Source of the DNA: Bugula neritina
Lineage: Eukaryota > Bryozoa > Gymnolaemata > Cheilostomatida > Bugulidae
Direction of reading: 5' to 3'
DNA length: 23,871 nucleotides
NCBI GenBank assembly: GCA_964035545.1
Contig: CAXIUT010000087.1
Location: 1-23,871 of the forward strand
The position numbers were made by a program, and so were the translations under genes. Positions within the stretch are counted from its first letter, which is position 1, and the number at the start of each line of letters is the position of its first letter. The notes below the pieces were generated by a model that searched no databases, had not been told where the DNA came from, and saw nothing but the letters and a program-made list of their open reading frames with translations. Positions 20,607 through 23,871 of this stretch are shown here, piece by piece.

Positions 20607-20767
20607 TCTTTGATCTTTACTCATTCTTAAAACAACAGAGTTTTAAAATATAAAATACTTCACAATAGTTTAATGATAAGTTTTTCAGAGATTTAGTTTC
20701 AAAGTTGTTGAATAGATAACTATTTACTCGATTAATAGATAGTTTTTCTATTGAATTATGTTGATGA

Positions 20768-21025
20768 TCACTATTCGCTAGCTGAGATATTGTTAATACA
20801 ATAGTCATAGAGTTACCAACGGTCAATCTTTCCGTCGTTATTGGTGTCAACCTTTTTGAAGAACTCATCAAATCCTTTTTGCACCATCTTTTTGTTAAGG
20901 AACTTGTGGGTAGAAAGTTCTTGACGAACCCAAGCTTTGAGCTCTCTTTTCTACAGAACGTTGCTTCTATCAGAATCATGCTTCAGGAAAATATCCTACA
21001 CAAACTTCTTGCAAAACGAATCCAT
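20768..21025 (-). CDS. Small EF-hand calcium-binding protein, 85 aa
   Basis: ATG at 21025 to TGA at 20768 in one clean frame. Two EF-hand loops: residues 17-28 (D-S-D-R-S...E) and 60-71 (DTNNDGKIDRWE), each with flanking helices (FVEDIFLKH; ELKAWV; GFDEFFKKV; LYDYCINN). Position 12 of the second loop, which must be Glu to bind calcium well, is a TAA codon, so UAR = Glu restores a canonical loop. Loop one has Asn rather than Gly at position 6 and may bind less tightly. It is likely a cytosolic calcium sensor or buffer; its partner is unknown. Confidence 0.85.
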
Positions 21026-21177
21026 TTAATTCAATATTATTGCAGGGTATATATCTTATTTATATCACTAAATTTACTGGAATCGAGAATAAAATTGTAT
21101 CTTTATTTAATTGATTAATTCAATCTAAAATTTAGGATTACTTTTAGATTTAGTGAGAAAAAAAAAGAAGATAAAAA

Positions 21178-21905
21178 TCATTTTTATATTTTCTTTTTTG
21201 TTTTATTATTATTTTGAAGCTATAAATCTTGTTTCTAGAGTCTCTATATTTTTTTCTATAACTTTTTTTTCTAAACTTACACCTCGACTAATTTATTATG
21301 AATCTACTTATGTTATCGATGATGCTTTTCTTTTAACTATTCGACATAAACTTAATTTCTAAAAAGTTTCTGATTCTTTTCGTTGATTTACATCCTTAGA
21401 TGCTAAGCTTGTATTTAAAAGCATCGATTGTTTTGATTGACTTGATTTTAAGAAGAAATAGTCTGAATTTACTCTTTATCTGTATTTAACTAAAATAACA
21501 AATCTATATTTTATTTTATTCCAAGAAGACCTGAACATATTTCTTCATACTTATTATTTTCAACCATTTTAACTATAACTATACAGATCTTTTCAAGAAT
21601 GGTTTTTATTTCTTTATTTTCTTTGTAGTATTTGTTGATATATCTTTCAGAATATTTTCCTTGATCAATTTTAACCTTTATTTGCTAATCATATTATTCG
21701 AATAATATCCATTGTTTTTGATTTAATTATTGTAACTAGTTGTGATAATCTTTGAGCATTTAAGTGAAGTCATTTAAATTTTATTGAACTTTTTTAATTT
21801 ATTTATCAACTATCTAATGTTGTTCTCGTTGCTATTTTAAACAGCTATTAATAAGTTCTTCTGATGAACGAGGAAAGCCTTCACAATACGATTACTTTTT
21901 TACAT
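21178..21905 (-). CDS. Coiled-coil protein, about 242 aa
   Basis: Read from ATG at 21905, bridging one missing A in the poly-A run directly after the start; the frame is then clean to TGA at 21178. Start region MEKKESYCEGFPRSSEELIN. The protein is charged helix almost throughout (EEYDEQIKVKID; YINKYYKENKEIKTILEKI; HLRMEINEKNQKLF), ending in a very Lys/Glu-rich coil. No family was recognised. It shares a short divergent region, with a 24-bp tandem duplication, with the membrane-protein gene at 22073. Confidence 0.65.
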
Positions 21906-22072
21906 TTATTTTGTTTTTATTAAAGATTCTTTAAAAATATTAGATATATTAAAACATAAGAACATTAATATATATCAAGAGAATACATCATAGATATATC
22001 AAGAGGATATATCATAGATGAATCTAAAATAATATCTAATAATTATAAATCTATCGATTATAATCTTAATCT
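21906..22072. promoter_or_regulatory. Divergent upstream region with tandem repeat
   Basis: 167 bp between two start codons. It contains a direct 24-bp duplication (21970-22017) and further ATATC/AATAT repeats. It must drive both the coiled-coil gene and the type I membrane protein gene. Confidence 0.45.
21970..22017. repeat. Two tandem 24-bp units, two mismatches
   Basis: Unit one 21970-21993 and unit two 21994-22017 both begin ATATATCAAGAG and end ATCATAG. They differ at two positions (A/G and C/T). The position within a divergent promoter makes a protein-binding or leader role possible. Confidence 0.85.
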
Positions 22073-22594
22073 ATGAAAATCTTGATAATTATCCTACTCA
22101 CTTTCTCCATAATATCTTCTTATAGAATTAACTGGAACTGTGGAGATTGTTCGTTAAAATCTCTTGGATCTCTGTGTTATCAGATTAATGGAGGGCCTTT
22201 TACAAATGTCGAAATAAGTATGCAAAATCAAATATCAAAATGTTCTGAAGGACCATTTACTTTTCCTTTAGCCATTTAATTATCATGTGATGATTCTTGT
22301 CAAAATTAATCTTGTAAACTTGCTTTTTTATCTCCAGATGCATACTTTATTGGATGCAGTAATGAAGATACAGGAAAATAGATCATTAATGAACTCAATA
22401 AAGTTTATAACTACTACAAAATGGATACAATTTTATCATACGATTGGTGTGGAACTATTATCTGTGGATTGAGGACAGTTAACTATATATAATTTGGAGT
22501 TGGAGGACTTTTCGTCATCAACTTATTTATAGGCTTAGTTTTTTGTTGTAGAAAAAACAAAGATGAAGCAAATTATGAAGAATTAAAAAAGTGA
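22073..22594 (+). CDS. Small Cys-rich type I membrane protein, 173 aa
   Basis: An N-terminal signal peptide (MKILIIILLTFSIISSY) is followed by an extracellular or lumenal part of ~120 residues with about ten cysteines (WNCGDCS, LCYQ, KCSEG, SCDDSCQNQSC, GCSNED, DWCG, ICG), presumably in disulfide pairs. One membrane segment follows (residues ~141-159, FGVGGLFVINLFIGLVFCC), then a short charged tail (RKNKDEANYEELKK). The frame is intact to TGA at 22592. This looks like a surface or secretory-pathway protein; I recognise no named domain. It converges with the E2-like gene 29 bp away. Confidence 0.8.
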
Positions 22595-22623
22595 TTAGAA
22601 TTAAATATACTTATAACAATTAC

Positions 22624-23427
22624 TCAATCACTTTAACTGAGAGCTTATTTTGTTTAATTCGAATCAAATGCTAGGACTTTTATTTTTTTCGCCAATAAAG
22701 CTATATTTTCCTCTTCTTCACAATTGCTATCGAATGATTAAAGAAGAGTAGGTATAGTTTTTTTTCTTAACAACTTTTATATACTCCAAAATTCTTATTC
22801 TGTTTCTATTTTTTTACCTTGTTAACTTTAGATATCCATCTTTTTTTCAATATTATCAGTTAAATTTCCACTGATGACATTATCTAAATAGATCGGGCAA
22901 TATTGAATGATAAGATTTCTAAAGTTTTTTTTATTGAAATGAAAATTCCAAGTAGCTTTTCTATTATAAGTATTATTGGGAACAAAATAGCAATTTGGCT
23001 CTATGATTAGATATTTAAGATGAAGTAAAATAGCACTAAATCTATAAATAATTCAATAATTACTGAACAGTTGGATTCCAATCTTGCACCAAATCCTTAG
23101 ATACAATTTCACAAGTGTAAATATTAATGTTAGGATGAAATATCCTGCGATTGTTATATATTTTAGGCCTTTCAATATATTTTGTAGAATTTATAAAAAT
23201 TTTAGGCTTGAACTCTATGCCTTAGAAAATACCTACAATTGGAGTACAAGATAATTAAATAATTATCATGCTGCCTTTGATCTAGTACGACTCTTTATTC
23301 TAAATTAACAATACTAATCAGAAAGATTAAGATTAGTTTGGCTAATTTCTGTCTATAACCATTGAACAAACCCTGATTTCATAGTCTATTTTTCAATGTT
23401 TTTTTTAAGTTGCTTGCGATTAATCAT
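22624..23427 (-). CDS. Ubiquitin-conjugating (E2) fold protein with C-terminal extension
   Basis: UBC-fold protein of about 260 aa. Visible E2 features: an N-terminal helix (RKQLKKNIEKETMKSG), then ELSCTPIVGIFEGIEF, a proline-containing loop (YIERPKI), RIFHPNINIYTCEIV, QDWNPTVQFSAILLHLKYL and IIEPN. The Cys in TCEIV aligns with the catalytic cysteine that carries ubiquitin, but the HPN-to-Cys spacing is two residues shorter than usual. An extension of ~90 polar residues follows the fold (to NQTKEALSESD). A 22-nt intron at 23042-23063 restores the exact family spacing after DWNPTVQ. One base appears missing near 23291-23317. It could be an active divergent E2 or an inactive variant. Confidence 0.75.
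23042..23063 (-). other. Intron in the E2-like gene, 22 nt
   Basis: On the minus strand it begins GTAATTATTG and ends ATTTATAG. Removal turns DWNPTV-Q into DWNPTVQFSAILLHL, matching E2 spacing from Trp to the following helix. Confidence 0.8.
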
Positions 23428-23778
23428 ATATTATAAAGAGGCATAATAAGAGTTAATCAATTTATAGTTAATCATAAAAATCAAATCAATAAATATTTAA
23501 AAATAAACTAGAGATAAAAGTAGAAAAATATTTATCTTTATCTTCTAATTTTTGATTAATTTTATTTTTTTGGAGTTGTATTCTTATATTTTATGATTAA
23601 ATAAAAAAAATTGACAAATTTAATTCTTTCTTTGAATTATTCTGATACGATTAATCTGGAAAAATATATCTTCATATTTAATCAAAATTCGTTTTCAATA
23701 TATTTTCCAGATTTTATCAATAAAATACAAGTAAAATATTCATCAATAATATATTAAGATATTTATTAATCAAAATTA
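23428..23778. other. Right subtelomeric stretch, 351 bp, no gene
   Basis: Extremely AT-rich, holding the promoter side of the E2-like gene and then the subtelomere. CATCAATA at 23741 lies 38 bp before the telomere; the same octamer lies 44 bp before the tract at 19903. No open frame with protein character was seen. Confidence 0.6.
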
Positions 23779-23871
23779 GGGGTTGGGGTTGGGGTTGGGG
23801 TTGGGGTTGGGGTTGGGGTTGGGGTTGGGGTTGGGGTTGGGGTTGGGGTTGGGGTTGGGGTTGGGGTTGGG
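23779..23871. repeat. Right telomere, (GGGGTT)n
   Basis: 93 bp, fifteen and a half regular GGGGTT units running to the end of the window, in natural right-end orientation. Unique sequence before it ends CAAAATTA. Confidence 0.97.

Noticed and set aside
356-23427. Reading UAA/UAG as glutamine (usual ciliate code)
   Set aside because: At conserved positions in Rpt1, R2, ALG5, ACOX and the EF-hand the expected residue is Glu, including an R2 iron ligand and an EF-hand -Z position; conserved Gln use CAA/CAG.
356-23427. UGA as a sense codon (Cys, Trp or Sec)
   Set aside because: Conserved genes such as R2, ALG5 and ATG4 contain no internal TGA and end with TGA at the expected length. The two TGA codons with coding-like extensions are isolated and lie at non-conserved positions.
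1-23871. tRNA, rRNA, CRISPR or transposon elements
   Set aside because: I looked for cloverleaf-like and rRNA-like stretches, spaced direct repeats and DDE/reverse-transcriptase motifs and recognised none; the only clear repeats are telomeric plus one 24-bp duplication.

Overview
The window looks like macronuclear DNA of a ciliate, most likely a peritrich (Oligohymenophorea). It starts with CCCCAA repeats and ends with GGGGTT repeats, is very AT-rich, has tightly packed genes with GT-AG introns of only 20-22 nt, and only TGA ends genes. In-frame TAA and TAG codons are frequent. Compared with well-known protein families they fall on conserved glutamates (proteasome Rpt1, ribonucleotide reductase R2, ALG5, acyl-CoA oxidase, an EF-hand loop), while conserved glutamines use CAA or CAG. 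That is the peritrich nuclear code (UAA/UAG = Glu), not the commoner ciliate code (UAR = Gln). Proteins here were read with UAR = Glu.

The window appears to be three pieces joined head to tail, each ending on the right in GGGGTT repeats. Piece A (1-14736) has telomeres at both ends and would be a complete 14.7 kb minichromosome. It carries a C2H2 zinc-finger protein, a small hypothetical, an SK-type potassium channel, a helix-turn-helix protein, a short lipid-anchored protein, peroxisomal-type acyl-CoA oxidase, ribonucleotide reductase R2, dolichyl-phosphate glucosyltransferase ALG5, two coiled-coil proteins, an unrecognised protein between them, the autophagy protease ATG4, and a long coiled-coil protein. 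Piece B (14737-19978) opens inside the proteasome ATPase gene Rpt1, whose last ~30 codons are missing, and holds an MGCC/coiled-coil/TLDc protein, a second MGC protein, and a thioredoxin/PDI-like secretory protein. Piece C (19979-23871) holds a short basic protein, a two-EF-hand protein, a coiled-coil protein, a small type I membrane protein, and a UBC (E2)-fold protein.

About nine genes contain single-base frame breaks, mostly in homopolymers and in both directions, whereas R2, ALG5, ATG4, the remaining Rpt1 and the TLDc gene read cleanly. Sequencing or assembly indels are the simplest explanation. The internal telomere tracts fit only the piece on their left, so chimeric joining of chromosome copies is likelier than natural interstitial telomeres, though only spanning reads can decide. 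The genes are unrelated housekeeping and signalling functions, with no operon-like logic. No tRNA, rRNA, CRISPR array or transposase was recognised.
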